DNA of 64,000 nt from Ligula intestinalis (taxonomy: Eukaryota > Platyhelminthes > Cestoda > Diphyllobothriidea > Diphyllobothriidae). The notes under the pieces were generated by a model, which saw only the letters and a list, made by a program, of their open reading frames with translations, was not told where the DNA came from and did not search any database. This document shows positions 1-10,224 of this stretch, in pieces. The DNA lies in contig JAYGXS010000004.1 of the NCBI GenBank assembly GCA_036362985.1, positions 65,809,835 to 65,873,834 on the forward strand, read 5' to 3'. Numbering within the stretch: position 1 is the first letter of the stretch; each line of letters starts with the position of its first letter. Made by a program: the position numbers and the translations under genes.

Positions 1-41
1 CGGAATTTGTGTACTTGATCTGCGCGTGCTACTACAAACGG

Positions 42-615
42 TCTCCTTCAAGTCGCTATCCACGCGCTGCAGGTACACCGCGGCTGCCGCACGCGTATAC
101 ACAGACAATGGAAGACCCGGATCTGCGACAGCAGTGTCGTAAACCAGTATTGATTTTGACCGCGCATGCCGGGGCTGCGCATTCGCTGCCAAATGGCGTG
201 GCCCCGTTCCCAGCCAAGGATGCACAGCCGTCGGCGGCGCGCGGTGAGATGACAGCCTCAGCACACGGGCCGGAAGCCCCCAAAACCAATAATGGCTGCT
301 CTTTTACTGACCATAAAATGCACTTTTTACGTAGTCGGTGTTCGCCGATTAGACTCACTCGCCAGCGGTCACAGTGTGACATTTAATCAATAACTGAGAG
401 GAGGCACAGACAAAGACCTAAGACATAAAAATGGGGACCTCGGGCTTTTTGCCGTCGGTCGCGACTGGCTTATGACGGGAAATAAGCCGGAACTAGTTGT
501 TTTGAACTTAATCGCCTCATAGATTAGTCTCTCCATAGACGTCTCTCCTGCAAATCTCTCCAAAATGTTCAGCCTCTACTGCTGTTGTGTCACACGGATT
601 AAATAGAACACAGCA
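42..615 (+). repeat. Dispersed repeat family R, copy 1
   Basis: This stretch recurs collinearly at about 1794-2136 plus 2667-2890, so the two copies define a dispersed repeat of about 570 bp. Shared landmarks are the start near 'tcaagtcgctatccac', the block around 275-330, and a tail at 420-615 with 'gacgggaaataagccgg'. The tail (463-493) resembles the SINE body found elsewhere in the window and has a degraded hammerhead-like string: GACTGG, CTTATGA, then GAAC after a CGG/CCG helix. Reading frames on both strands exist only because the sequence is GC-rich; none shows a recognisable domain. Class unknown; it may be the 3-prime part of a retroelement. Confidence 0.6.
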
Positions 616-619
616 CAAC

Positions 620-1600
620 TTCTCAGTTTTCACAGCCGCCATCTAGTTGCTCACAAACAGAGCTGTGTAAAAACGCTCTTCAAATGGATTCAGACTCATT
701 GCAGTAAGCCGGAGGATAAGGTACGCGACGCCCCGATATCTCCGCGACCAGTTTATACGGAATGGTTATCTAAAAGCATTTATAAATCGATGCCTACGCG
801 TTCGGCCCCGGAGGACCCAAACGGAAGAATCGCTGATGATATGGCATGCTCTGACGTACATTTTGGAGGTCTCGGAAGCGGCTGAGCGCGTCGCTGTGGG
901 GCTAGTTGTTACAATCGCGCACAGATCCAAAGTTACTATGCGCAGCCGGGTGATGAAAACAAAAAGATCGGCTTACGCTGTATGAACAATCAGGAGTAGT
1001 GTATCACATCCCATGCCTAAACTGTCCTTGTAGTGACACGGGCTAAACTGAACGCATGCTCGGACTGTGCATACATGAACACAAGTTGGCCGTGCGACGA
1101 GGCGACGAATTATCGCAAGTTGCAGCTCAACCTACGAAACAGGCCATGAGTTCAACTTCGCTACCATCAAGGTACTCGTCAACGCGGGAAACAAGACGAG
1201 CAGAGAATTGCTCGAAGCCTGGTCCACGGACAGGAAGTCAGTCAACCGATGTATCGAATAGGCGCCGGCGTACAGAGCCTTGCGCAATTACATATATCAC
1301 AGCCAGACGTCCGGTATAATTAATTGGGTCCACATCCTCTATAATCGCCCCATTGTCGTTACTGACGGGGCCAATCGGCACCCACGCCAGACAGTTATCG
1401 ATTTTCTACATTTTCAAATCTTAACTGTTCTGTTTACACACTGTTTTCCTATCTCTGACTATAGACTCCTGTACGCGTTCGAAAGTTCAGAACAATACAC
1501 AAATCAATCCGGTGTTCGACTAGTCTTCTTCTTTACCGATGCAAATACCTGGAAAGCGAACGTTCTACTTCATTCGTAAAGCGTAAACAGTCTTCCATTG
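620..1600 (+). mobile_element. Decayed Penelope-like element, RT tail and GIY-YIG region
   Basis: Broken frames on the plus strand read like the C-terminal half of a Penelope-like retroelement. Around 655-880 comes 'CVKTLFKWIQTHCSKPEDK' with a frameshift, then near 990-1030 a 'GVVY..PCLNCPC' cysteine pair, then 'IHEHKLAVRRGDELSQVAA' and 'GHEFNFA...VLV.AGNKTSRELLEAWSTDRKSVNRCIE' ending near 1258. PLEs couple a reverse transcriptase to a C-terminal GIY-YIG nuclease, and these are the linker and nuclease-end strings. Several frameshifts and stops make it non-functional. The same arrangement occurs at 11690-13430 and 33020-33830. About 195 bp after the stop a degraded hammerhead-like string (CTGACTA at 1455-1461, GAAAGTTC at 1481-1488) marks the element's 3-prime flank. 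Confidence 0.75.
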
Positions 1601-1793
1601 ACTTTGGATGCCTGTAGGACTGCATATATGGGACCAATGCCCGCTGCAGACACAGACTCCTAGAATTTAGCTCATGGCCACCTGCATTACTGGGGGTTCC
1701 TATATCCGTGCCGCGTCGTGTCGCGCTGCGGGGCGGGTGGAGACAACGCCGCCGAATCCCATGATTACTAAGTTCAGAAATACCTGAATACAA
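1600..1793. other. Short unassigned spacer
   Basis: Spacer between the PLE remnant and repeat family R copy 2. I see no domain, repeat or splice-flanked frame in it. Confidence 0.4.
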
Positions 1794-2900
1794 AAGGGGT
1801 CCTTCAAGTCGCTATCCACACGCTACAGGTACACCGCGGCTGCCGCGCGCGTGTACACAGACAATGGACGACCGGGATGTGCGACAGTGCTGTCGTAAAC
1901 CAGTATTGATTTTGACCGGGCAAGCCGTGCGCTGCGCACTCGCTGCCAAATGGCATAGCCTCGTTCCCAGCCGAGGACGTGCGCGCTCGGCAGCGCGAGG
2001 TGAGATGACAGCCTCGGCACACGGGCCGGAAGCCCCCAAAACCAATAATGGCTGCTCTTTTACTGACCGTAAACTGCACTTTTTACGGAGTTGGTGTTCG
2101 CCGCCGAGCCATCTCACGCGCCGGCTGGCAGAGCCTTGTAGCGACCCCTTTTCTTAGTCATGCTTTCCTCGGACGCCGCGCGGACTAGGTAATGTCTGGC
2201 GTGACCACCACGCGTCCGCAAGACACCATAGTGAAGGCCTCCGTTCAAGGCCACTCCTGTCTGGCTTTTATCAAGGCGGTCTTTTCTCACTAGCCAACCA
2301 CTTCTCAAGGTTAGACCAGTGCTCGAGATGCGGGTGAAATGCTTTCGCTCAGTCACTTCCAGAGCCGACGACTCACTGTTCCGTTGCAGACTCTCTGGAC
2401 TCCGGCTCATTCATGGTTGGCCTGCACTCGTCTGGAAGTCACTTTCTTATTGCTTACATACTACGCTTGTTCCTACCTTAGTAAATTCTCCCTGACACTA
2501 TGGCCTTTTACGCCTTATACTATTCCACTAGCTTATACATGTTGGGATACGTTCTCTCGTCTATTATCTGGCTGGACCACCTCGCATTCCACATTGTTGA
2601 CCGCGACGTTCACAATATCCCACATTGTTGACCCCGACGTTAAATTAACTCCATATCCCACAGCCTTTCCGGGCGTCACGTTGTCACAGGCAATCAGTAA
2701 CAGAGAGGCAGCACCGAAGAAGACCTGAGAAATAAAAATAGGGACCTCTGACCATTTTGCCGTCGGTCGCGACTGACTTATGACGGGAAATAAGCCGGAA
2801 CTAGTTATTTTGATCTTAATTGCCTCGTGTCTTATCCTCCAAAGCGCTCAGCCTAAACTGCTGTTGTGTCACATGGATTAAATAGAACCAGAAGAGTACA
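1794..2900 (+). repeat. Repeat family R, copy 2, split by an LTR insertion
   Basis: 1794-2136 matches 42-380 and 2667-2890 matches 390-610, in the same order and strand. The intervening 2137-2662 is an LTR-type insertion flanked by a 4-bp duplication GCCT (2133-2136 and 2663-2666). The family R copy is therefore older than the LTR insertion. A degraded hammerhead-like string lies at 2771-2800 in the tail, as in copy 1. Confidence 0.65.
2137..2662 (+). mobile_element. Solo-type LTR of a CsRn1-like gypsy element with repeated 3-prime ends
   Basis: A TG...CA unit starting TGTAGCGACC and related to 54063-54520 (plus), 11056-11437 (minus) and 39922-40343 (minus). It is bounded by the 4-bp duplication GCCT. 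The LTR body ends with CCACA at 2593. Directly after it is a tRNA-Trp-type primer-binding string (TTGTTGACCGCGACG), then a second short LTR end (AATATCCCACA), a second primer-site copy (TTGTTGACCCCGACG), and a final LTR end (ATATCCCACA) at 2662. A tRNA-Trp primer site is reported for CsRn1. No internal coding region remains. Confidence 0.75.
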
Positions 2901-3525
2901 CTTCACATCCTGATGCGGAAGTGGGTTAATTGACCATAAAAATGTTGTTTCAAATAGTTGTTAACTTGAACGTGAGCTGATTCGATGTCTCCATCCTCTT
3001 TCTTTCCCCCCGCCCGACTGTTTAACTTTTTTTTGGAAATGATGTTTTGCATGGCCGCCTTGACAAGAGAAGGGTCTAGGAACAGCCCAAAATGCATACC
3101 GTTTTACGTCAAATTCCAGGAAAATTAGGCATGGGATAAAGGTGAGAGTTTGGGTTCAGTGTAGGCTTATGTTTACAGTTGGCGTTAGTGTCAGGATCAT
3201 GACAAAGTTTAGGGCTTGAATTCGTGCTGACCGCAGGGTTTAGCTTTAGGGCAGGGAAGGGTTAGAGTTAGGATAAAGGTTACAGTTTTATTTTATGTTA
3301 GGGTTAAGATGCGGAGATATTTACCCTTTCTGAAAGTTATAGCGAGGCCACTTATTTTAAGTTTGCCGGGCGGATCCTATTTCGGTGTCTTGTCCAGGCG
3401 GCCAGAATATGTATCCGTTGGGAGGTTTTTAGGTTCAGGACCGTTTATATTGCTTAGTGCTGCGGTCTTAAAATATGATTCCCAGTGGGTAAATCAGAAG
3501 GAAGTGGAGCGTTCTCTGGAAGAGA
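2901..3525. other. Unassigned region with weak telomere-like tract
   Basis: No gene is recognised. 3140-3310 is enriched in 'gggtt', 'tttaggg' and 'gttaggg' words, ending 'gttagggttaag' near 3298-3310; it looks like a strongly degraded TTAGGG-type tract. The 74-residue plus frame at 3309-3533 has no recognisable feature. Confidence 0.4.
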
Positions 3526-3687
3526 TGTGGTAAGAGTACTTGTCTGACTGCAGAATACAGTTTAACCCTATATATACGGTTGACGTAATAGAGAAGACAA
3601 ACAATGTATAGTATGTAAGATATGAAGGAAAAGGCTTACAACCGTGATAGTCAAGTCACAAATGAGGTGATAATGTTCAAGGTCACA
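3526..3687 (-). repeat. 3-prime LTR (162 bp, internally deleted)
   Basis: Aligns with 5816-6039 along its length but lacks about 60 bp present in the other LTR between 'atagtca' and 'agtcacaaatgag'. The outer ends TGTGACC and TACCACA are preserved. In an intact copy both LTRs are made identical at insertion, so the 60-bp difference and scattered substitutions show age or recombination between copies. Confidence 0.85.
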
Positions 3688-3700
3688 GTACCCCCAGCCT
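3688..3700 (-). promoter_or_regulatory. Polypurine tract of the gypsy element
   Basis: On the minus strand GGCTGGGGGTAC lies immediately upstream of the TGTGACC start of the 3-prime LTR. This is the expected place for the plus-strand primer of a Ty3/gypsy element and fixes the LTR boundary. Confidence 0.6.
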
Positions 3701-4390
3701 ACACCGAAGGCGGCGTAATGAAACGATGCCGAAGGAAAATATAAACGTCTAAAAATGGTGAGATACAAGCCGGTCAGGAAAGTTGACGTGGCGTCCACTG
3801 CGGGTAATGTATGCAGGAGGCGCTGGGCAAATTGGCTTGTAACTAGAATGCTGGAGGGGGTGGAGGGACGAGTAGCTGTCGATGGCAGTGGAGATGTGGG
3901 AAGAGGGAACAAACTGGATGGGGGAATTGAGGGTTGGGGAGCAGGGGAAGTAGAGGGCTCGTCCGGCGGAATGACCGGTACAGCGGCTTTGAGGCGGTCG
4001 ATGCTCACGACCTCCTCTCGTGTTCTGCGAAGGATGCGGAAGGTCTTCTCCCCGCGAGAAATAACCCGGAACGGGCCGTCGTAGGGAGGTTCCAGTGGTC
4101 TGCGAATCCGATCACATCGTAAAAAGACGTGAGAGCATGTCGCCAAGTCTTTTTCGAGGTAAGACTGGGAGACAGCAGGCCTTGGTGGAACCGGGGATAG
4201 CGTCCGCAGAAACTGCCGGAGGCGATGCAGGAGGTTCGCATGATCCTCGACCGCACCTGGAAGGAATGGCGAAATCATCTTGCCGGGAAGTCGGACAGGG
4301 GCGCCGAACACCAGTTCAGCGGCGGAAAAATCAAGGTCCGGCTTGAGGGCGGAGCGGATGCCCAACAGGACGACGAGGGCGAGAGAAAAC
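3700..4390 (-). pseudogene. Gypsy integrase C-terminal remnant
   Basis: Minus-strand frame with 'VVLLGIRSALKPDLDFSAAELVFG' (partly here, junction just upstream), 'LRLPG'-like 'VRLPGKM', then 'CSHVFLRCDRIRRPLEPPYDG', 'PFRVISRGEKTFRIL' and 'VVSIDRLKAAVP'. These are the end of the integrase catalytic region and the GPY/F-type C-terminal module of Ty3/gypsy integrases, which binds DNA or chromatin. A proline- and serine-rich tail follows. The zinc-binding HHCC and catalytic DDE parts are missing because of the internal deletion. The frame fused to it at about 4390-4446 comes from the start of RT. Confidence 0.85.
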
Positions 4391-5059
4391 AGGAGGACCT
4401 GTGGTTCAGATACGATGAACAATATCATGCAGCGGTGTAGAAGCACTAAAGGTTGGACAGATTAAACCAGGATATCTCGCAAGAAGTTGGCGAAGTGGAC
4501 AGCCAGGATCAGGGTCCAAGATGGCCAGTTTGCGGGACTCTTCAGATGAATTAAAACCTGGAGAGGTCAACTTCGTAGTCTCGTCAAGTATACGGGAACG
4601 ACGGCAGTCGACAATATGACCAAAAACCCCGATAAAATCTGCACCAAGGATAGCGGTAGGAACATCTGCAACCACAAATATCCAAGGAAAGAGACGCCTA
4701 AGACCAATTTCAAAGGAAAGTGAACGGAGACCAAAAGTAGTAAGGGGGGAAGAGTTAACAGCCTGGAGCACAAAACCAGGATTCGGGCAGCGGCGGTCGG
4801 CTTGCGAAGGCGGGATAACGCTTATTTGGGCACCTGTATCAATTAACAAACGTCTGCTACTTTTGCTGTCGCAAACGTAAAAGATACAACCCGAAGTGTT
4901 GCCGGAGAGCTCGGTCGCGTTTACTCTCCGACCGAGGATTTTCCGAAGAAGACTTAAAAGTGCATGGTGGGCTACACTCCTTTGCTCTAGTGCCCCAATT
5001 GGCATGATAACAACAAAGGTTATCCGTTTTCGAGCGGTAGCGAGTGCTATGGCGGTCAC
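4390..5059 (-). pseudogene. Gypsy aspartic protease with first residues of RT
   Basis: Minus-strand frame with the retropepsin active-site string 'LLIDTGAQISVIPPS' (DTGA) and the distal 'ILGADFIG' motif. It then reaches a leader resembling 'P.LICPTFSASTPLHDIVH' and, after a stop, 'TTGPPV', which begins gypsy RT. There the sequence jumps to integrase. Retropepsin cleaves the gag-pol polyprotein in the cytoplasmic particle. The frame overlaps the end of gag in a different phase, as expected where pol is made by frameshifting. An in-frame TGA and the deletion make it non-functional. Confidence 0.85.
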
Positions 5060-5720
5060 GACAGGTCGAACGAGTCCGGTCGCGGCTGCTGGAACGCCGA
5101 GATTGACGAGGAGAATAGCGCAGTTGCATCGTGGCGATAGTCGCTACTAGTTGAGCTACCTGTGCTTTGAGGTGAAATAAATCCGAGCTAGGGGCAGCTA
5201 CAGGCTGTGATACTTGAGCAATAGAAACGAAAGAGAAACGTTCAACCTCCGTCATCTTATCAGCCATCGTGGCGAGTTTCATAACATCGCAATCGTCTGA
5301 CCCAGCAGCCAGAATAGTTTGAATGGAGGAAGGCAGGCGCTCTAAAAACATTTCTTTGAAAAACTTTGCGTTAATTGTCATATCGCCCTGAAGAGATCGC
5401 ATCCGATTTAGAAATACGGACGGCTTACGATCGCCTAAAGCCTCTTCTTTTACCAAAGCATGGTAACGCTGCCGGTCAGAAACAGAGATTAGCCGTAAAA
5501 GCTCCGACTTCAATTTCGTGTAGGGGTTTTCAAAAGGAGGATTACTCAAAAGTCTTTGAACCTGAGCTAAGATAGAAGGAGGAAGAGCCTCTATCAACTT
5601 GTAAAATTTGACAATATCCTCTGTGATCTTAGCAGAGTGAAACGATGCTTCAATGCGAAAAAAATAAAGTTCAGGTGCCTGTTGCCAGAATTCTGGCAAA
5701 GACACTGTTGGCTTGATCAT
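4857..5720 (-). pseudogene. Gypsy gag (nucleocapsid with CHCC finger)
   Basis: A 287-residue minus-strand frame from ATG at 5720. The capsid-like part reads 'LPEFWQQAPELYFFRIEASF', 'ITEDIVKFYKLIEALPP' and 'RLLSNPPFENPYTKLKSELL', typical of CsRn1-clade gags. An arginine/serine-rich stretch follows (about residues 205-232), then a finger with C237, H239, C249 and C253 in CHCC order instead of the usual CCHC. CsRn1 and its relatives are known for this CHCC arrangement. Gag would coat element RNA in a cytoplasmic particle. The frame is intact by itself, but the element lacks RT and integrase core. Confidence 0.9.
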
Positions 5721-5807
5721 AATAAGAGCAAAATAAAATAGTCTGAGAGCCCAAAACGTAAATCTGTATCAGAAGGTTAACAATAAAATCGTGCTAAGTC
5801 GGAAAAA

Positions 5808-5814
5808 GTCACCA
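5808..5814 (-). promoter_or_regulatory. Primer-binding site, tRNA-Trp type
   Basis: TGGTGAC on the minus strand, one base inside the 5-prime LTR. It matches the complement of the tRNA-Trp 3-prime end over seven bases; following bases diverge. The same start is seen at 44020-44026 and, with one mismatch, at 2594-2607 and 2624-2637. Confidence 0.6.
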
Positions 5815-5815
5815 G

Positions 5816-6039
5816 TGTGGTAAGAGTACTTGTCTGACTCTGCAGAATACAGTTTAAACCTATACATACGGTTAACGTAATAGAGAAGACAAACAATGTA
5901 CAGTATGTAAGATATTAAGGAAAAGGCTTACAACCGTAATAGTCAGAAACACGAGGATCAACTTGTACCGGTATTGTCAGTGCATTCGAAGTCCTGGAAT
6001 ATTCAAGTCACAAATGAGGCGAGAATGTTCAAGGTCACA
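5816..6039 (-). repeat. 5-prime LTR (224 bp)
   Basis: Full-length LTR partner of 3526-3687. It begins TGTGACC at 6039 and ends TACCACA at 5816 on the minus strand, and would carry the element's promoter. The next bases outward (6040 on) begin an unrelated repeat that includes a hammerhead-like motif. Confidence 0.85.
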
Positions 6040-6819
6040 AATAGTCGAGGGACACCTCAGAGGTTTATTGTAAGCCTGACGTTTCGGGTTGTTGTCTCGT
6101 CTACCCCTCTTCAGAAAATGGACACTCTGGTTCATTGTCTTCGCCTTTATGTCGCTCTTTGGCCAAACACGCACACGGCAGAAGGGGCGGCATAAATACG
6201 AGGACCATGAGCACGGATGTCCATTCTGTGAAGATGGGTAGAGGAGACAACTACTCCAAAATGCCAGGCCTACAATAAACCTTAGAACAATGTTCGGGGG
6301 GTCTTAACCATGTCCAACGTGTAAAAAAGGTCAACAGCAAGTGCTGCATGTTTCTGATAATTTGGCTGGCGCCAGAAGTAGCAGTAGCAGAATCCTAATA
6401 AGTTAAACATGAAAGCCCACGAAACAGCTGTCGTCAGCTCTCACGATCCATCCAAAATTCAGGTTATCTTTTTGGGCGGTCCCGCCCCCGTCTGCACATG
6501 TCTAGACCGCAGTCTGTGGTTCGCAAGCCTTTAGGCTAGCATCTTAAAAATCTTTTATCTGGGGCTCCGTTACTTATAAGAAGTACGAGTGGTAAACACA
6601 GAAGATAAAACTAAGCTGCTCTGGTATATAAGTGATCCCCGACCGGTTACGGAACTCACTCGTTCCTGTTGTACCATGGAGCTTTGTCTCGAGCTCCACC
6701 AGCAGGCGTATTATAGGCATAGAGAAATTACTGAAAAAGACGAAGGTGTATTTGGCGAGTATACGTAGGTTTTCGATGTCTACATTCCCAACCAATCCGG
6801 TCCTACACGGTGAAGGTAA
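6040..6819. other. Repeat scraps, no gene
   Basis: Contains the hammerhead-like motif above and, at about 6635-6705 on the minus strand, a fragment of the SINE-associated repeat J 3-prime part ('gaccggttacggaactcactcgtt' on plus). No protein domain is recognised. Confidence 0.4.
6074..6114 (-). ncRNA. Hammerhead-like motif, PLE class (degraded)
   Basis: On the minus strand CTGAAGA (6108-6114) is followed by a helix with GGG/CCC ends and then GAAACGTC (6078-6085), in which ACGT is a two-pair palindromic helix III and C the putative cleavage base. Helix I (TTTT with AGGC) is weak. One extra base sits between CTGAAGA and helix II compared with canonical hammerheads. A better copy is at 42063-42106. 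Confidence 0.4.
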
Positions 6820-7460
6820 GAAGAGGCTGCCAGCTCAGGCCATTTCTATGTGCATCGACTCATTTATTTGCTCCTGTAGGAGTTGGCGCCTATCCAAACG
6901 AATAAAGTAACACCTCCCGGCATGGCTGAGAAAAGGTGAAGTCAGGAGTATAAACAGCTCGATTCTGGCGCACATGGTCGATTCCGGGCATCGTGTGGAC
7001 ACCAACGACGCCTTCAAGGTAATCTATGAGGTCCTACCAAGCTACCCAGAGTCCCTGGGCCATCATCTGGTAGCAACGGTGAAAGCAAACAGCTATCCGG
7101 TTGAGGAAGCCGGTTTTGTGCACGCAAAAGAACCTCCTGAAAGCTCCGGGCTTGGCATGGCCAACGATCGCATAACAGCCCGCATATTTCTGCGCTTTCT
7201 CTCTCCCTTCCCCCCCCCCCCCCCTCCTGTCCGGCTTTAACAAATCCTCATAGCCGCGTAACCAGTCGTATATTATCAATCCCCAACCCCCCCCCCCCAT
7301 TCTCATGACTAATTTGCCTATAATAATGAACGTAATTGCCCGCATTTTTACCCTGTACCTTTTACCCCTTTAACATATGAATGCAATGGCCCGATGAGAA
7401 TTTATCGAAAGCCTACGTACGCTGGCCGACTACCCTTCTGAATTATCTTATGCGAACATT
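6820..7460 (+). mobile_element. Penelope-like element 3-prime fragment (GIY-YIG end)
   Basis: Broken plus frames read 'SFICSCRSWRLSKRI' (the GIY-YIG strand region), then near 6955-7010 'SILAHMVDSGHRVDTNDAFK', 'VIYEVLPSYPESLGHHL' and 'VEEAGFVHAKEPPESS'. The same strings occur on the minus strand at 51677-52033 and partly at 20446-20800, so this is one PLE subfamily distinct from the 'GHEFNFA' one. A 15-base C run (7210-7224) and a second C run follow in the untranslated tail, which matches the tail at 51481-51730. Inactive. Confidence 0.7.
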
Positions 7461-7484
7461 TGCATCTTTAAAGACAAAGGAGAC

Positions 7485-8190
7485 TCGTCATTTCTGACTT
7501 ATTAGCCGTCACCAGCCAGGGGTAGCGACTACCGAGGGTTCAACCCTCGAAACTCGATCCGAACTCGTTACCTGTTGAGTGACTGCTGACGGAGCTTGAG
7601 GGAGAGAGAGAGAGTGCAGCAATGCACAACAGAACGAGAGAGTTACTTGAATGATCGGTGACCACCTATATACCATATTCTAGTATTTATACGGCCACTA
7701 AATAGCGGCTTTTCATTAACGAAATCATGTCTAACATGGGTTCGCTTACAACGAATATGACTTCAAAATAACGACAAAGGGTAGTATTTTCGTCTGTATA
7801 AGTTAGTGAAATCATTAATATATAAAATGCTATAATTGGTGACATTGCTTTGTATGTTAACATATGTTAATGAGAGAAAAGTTAGTCATATGGTCAAGAG
7901 CATGTTAATTGTTTTTGAAGATACATTTCCAAGAGGGAGGTTCTTCACATGAGCAAGACCGTGTTAATTGCAGGTCTTGACTGTGAATGTCTATTTGCTT
8001 CAGCGATTTGGTTTCACTTTGAGGTAAGTCTATATACAGATGGCTAGAATTATGATACGCAGCAAAGGGACGTCTGAGAGGCCAGTACGTTGAGAAAATA
8101 GTTCGCGAGCAGTTGTATTTTAGTGGTTTTGTTAACCACAAACAATCGATCCATCGTTGTCGGCCAATATACTGGGACTACCAAGGACAA
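7485..8190 (-). repeat. Repeat J, copy 1
   Basis: About 700 bp that recurs at 49470-50300 (plus) and 52070-52760 (plus). On the minus strand it starts near 'TTGGTAGTCCCAGTA', runs through 'CAACTGCTCGCGAACTATTTTC' and 'TGCAATTAACAC', then '(TC)n' and a tRNA-like B-box region, and ends in the body shared with the tRNA-headed SINE (CTGGTGA at 7509-7515, GAAA at 7491-7494). It behaves like a retroelement whose 3-prime end is shared with the SINE. Confidence 0.6.
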
Positions 8191-8194
8191 AGAC

Positions 8195-8360
8195 AAGGCA
8201 TTGGTGTGACTGTCTGATGACGACTAATAAGACAGAAACGGCCACTCAAGTCTCCCTTGTCTACCATATGAGCGACTGCTGGCGGGGCCCACTAGACAGC
8301 CCGAAGACACCACGGGACGAGTAAGTCCCGCAATCGATCGGTGACCTCCCATCTACCATG
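8195..8360 (+). repeat. SINE body fragment with hammerhead-like core
   Basis: Starts in the SINE body and runs through 'cggccactcaagtctcccttgtct' to the tail shared with repeat J ('cccgcaatcgatcggtgacc', near 8330). The tRNA-like head is absent. Holds the best-preserved hammerhead core of the SINE class (separate entry). Confidence 0.6.
8208..8252 (+). ncRNA. Hammerhead-ribozyme-like core, SINE class
   Basis: GACTGT, then CTGATGA (8214-8220, perfect core), then CGACT-AATA-AGACA as helix II, GAAA (8235-8238), CGGCCACT as helix III, then CAAGTC. Outer helix I pairs over four of six positions here and helix II is mutated. In other copies helix I is GACTGG/CCAGTC or GACTAG/CTAGTC, and helix II is CGGCT/AGCCG. 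Probably inactive in this copy; the family consensus fits a type I hammerhead. Confidence 0.5.
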
Positions 8361-10224
8361 GCGCATATTCCCTATCGAAACTGACGAGGCGATGAGCTCG
8401 TATGCAAGCCCTTCCTTTTCTCGTGTCCTGTTTATGGGGTCATACAAGCCATCCTTACAATTTTCAGCATGCGTTCGAATAGCACACTACTATTAGTAGC
8501 ACCAAATGCGCACACAAATATTTCGGAACCACTCAAAGTTAGGTCCCCACCCGGGATATCGAACCAATGGCTCCGCTTATAAGAGGGAGGGCTTCGTTTT
8601 AATCCTCACGGCCCCAAGCAATTTGCCAGTTTGAAGACTGTAACCGTCAGGATACAGGAAAGTGACTGGCTAAGTGATAAGGTCAGTCAACCGACTGACC
8701 TTATCAAAGGGGGGGGGGGGGTCGATCTCGTCCTCAGGGCAGCAGGAGTTAGGGTCGAGAAGGAGATTACTGTATTGTTTACCATAGAAACTTCTCTCGT
8801 ATAAAACAACATATGTGCTTACAAGGAGCTGCTGGATATAATTGCTGCCTAACAAATTGAGGAGCAGTATTTTAAAACGCGAAATGTCTTTTCGGGACGC
8901 AGACACCCCTCTTATTAAAAAATAACTTTGCGGAACAAACTACTTTTTTTAATTCCGTTAGTTGTTACCTCTCATTCAGAAGACTTACTGAACCCCTCCA
9001 GCCAACGCAGTAAAACACTAGGTTTTCATTTTATTATTATCATCTTGCGTGTATAATAAAAGAAAAAACAATGTACTCATCGGAGAAGAAAACCAGAACT
9101 TTGTAAGCAGTTGGATCATGTGATCAACTTCGCATTGCCGTGGTAACAATCGATAAATTACTCATGGTCATTTTGGTCGTAGAATCAACTATCCCCCCTC
9201 CCCGCTCCCCCGGCCAGGACTCTAAAAGCTGATAATCTGTTTGATTACACCCTGAGGCTACCCAGTGTGAGCAGACACTGACAAGCAAAAGTCTACCCCA
9301 CTTCCCCCGCCAAGCCGGGAAACGAACTGGACAGATTTGCGCAGTTTGGCACGTCACTGTGATATTGGGAAAAGAACAGGTCTCCACGCCTCAAAGGCGA
9401 GCCCCAAAGCGGTCCACTGTCGTGTAGTTGCCAGAGTGACTACGCCGTAGGTGTGGCAGTTACCGTCCCAGGCGGAAGCCGGAACCGGAGCGGGGGGGCG
9501 TGGGCACGGGGAGCATCCGACTGCATCCGCTGCAACGGTCATGATGACAGTGTCAAAACTTGACGACGGTGACGCAACAAGCCCTCCGGCGCTGGGCGCC
9601 GTAAAGCTGGGCGGCGCACACAAAGCTAAACAAAACGGAAATCGGTAACATATGGTGATGCCGGAATGACAGCTGACGTTGGGTATCTGTGTCCGTCATT
9701 TTGGTAGCGGCAGAGGAGGTTGGTGAGACGTCAGCAAAAGCTAACAGAATGTCCGACTTTTGACCAAGAGAAATCGCCTAGTGCCAGCAGGTCTTTCCGC
9801 AGGGTTATCTTAGTAATTTTGACGTACCTTTACACCTCTATCACAGACTACTTTTCTGGAGAACGCACTACTCACACCATCTTCGAAGGCTGCAGGCTCG
9901 CTGTTTTTTCGCATAGTTTACAGCGTTTGGTTTTGAATCTCTCTTCCTATAGCGGAGCGTATGCGTATATTCAATTTTACAAATAAGTAGCATAGAACCC
10001 GCTGCAGCAATCTCGCCAAATAATTATTTGCACTGAAATACGGACAGCCCTAGATACTAAATTAAGAAGAGAAAGGCTTCTTCGGGAAAGTTGAGACTTA
10101 AATACGTAAATTTTCGAGACTGGTTTCCCAGCTCTACTTCAGACTGAGAAAATGTGCAGCCAAAAATTAAAAATTGTAATGTGCAGAAAAATAAATGATC
10201 ATCTGACCATGGCATAGTCGACAT
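8361..10224. other. Unassigned region
   Basis: No recognisable gene. A 13-base G run lies at 8709-8721 and a C-rich stretch near 9190-9215. 9350-9640 is GC-rich and open in several frames without any domain; I treat those frames as compositional. No SINE head or LTR is seen. Confidence 0.4.

Larger units (their letters stand above)
3526..6039 (-). mobile_element. CsRn1-like Ty3/gypsy LTR retrotransposon with RT/RNaseH/integrase-core deletion
   Basis: The element has two LTRs (5816-6039 as the 5-prime LTR, 3526-3687 as the 3-prime LTR) starting TGTGACC and ending CCACA on the minus strand. A TGGTGAC primer site lies just inside the 5-prime LTR, and a purine-rich GGCTGGGGG tract lies just before the 3-prime LTR. 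Between them are gag, protease and the integrase C-terminus in order, but reverse transcriptase beyond its first residues, RNaseH and the integrase core are absent. The junction is near 4386-4392. I see no matching target duplication (agaga before, aatag after). It could only have moved with proteins supplied in trans, or it decayed by deletion. Confidence 0.9.

Noticed and set aside
9..386. Frames of 108-125 residues on both strands near the window start, repeated at 1804-2157
   Set aside because: Compositional frames inside dispersed repeat R; no motif and not conserved between the two copies.
7485..8190. CRISPR-like or satellite array
   Set aside because: Repeats in the window are dispersed and transposon-like; no regularly spaced short direct repeats are present anywhere.
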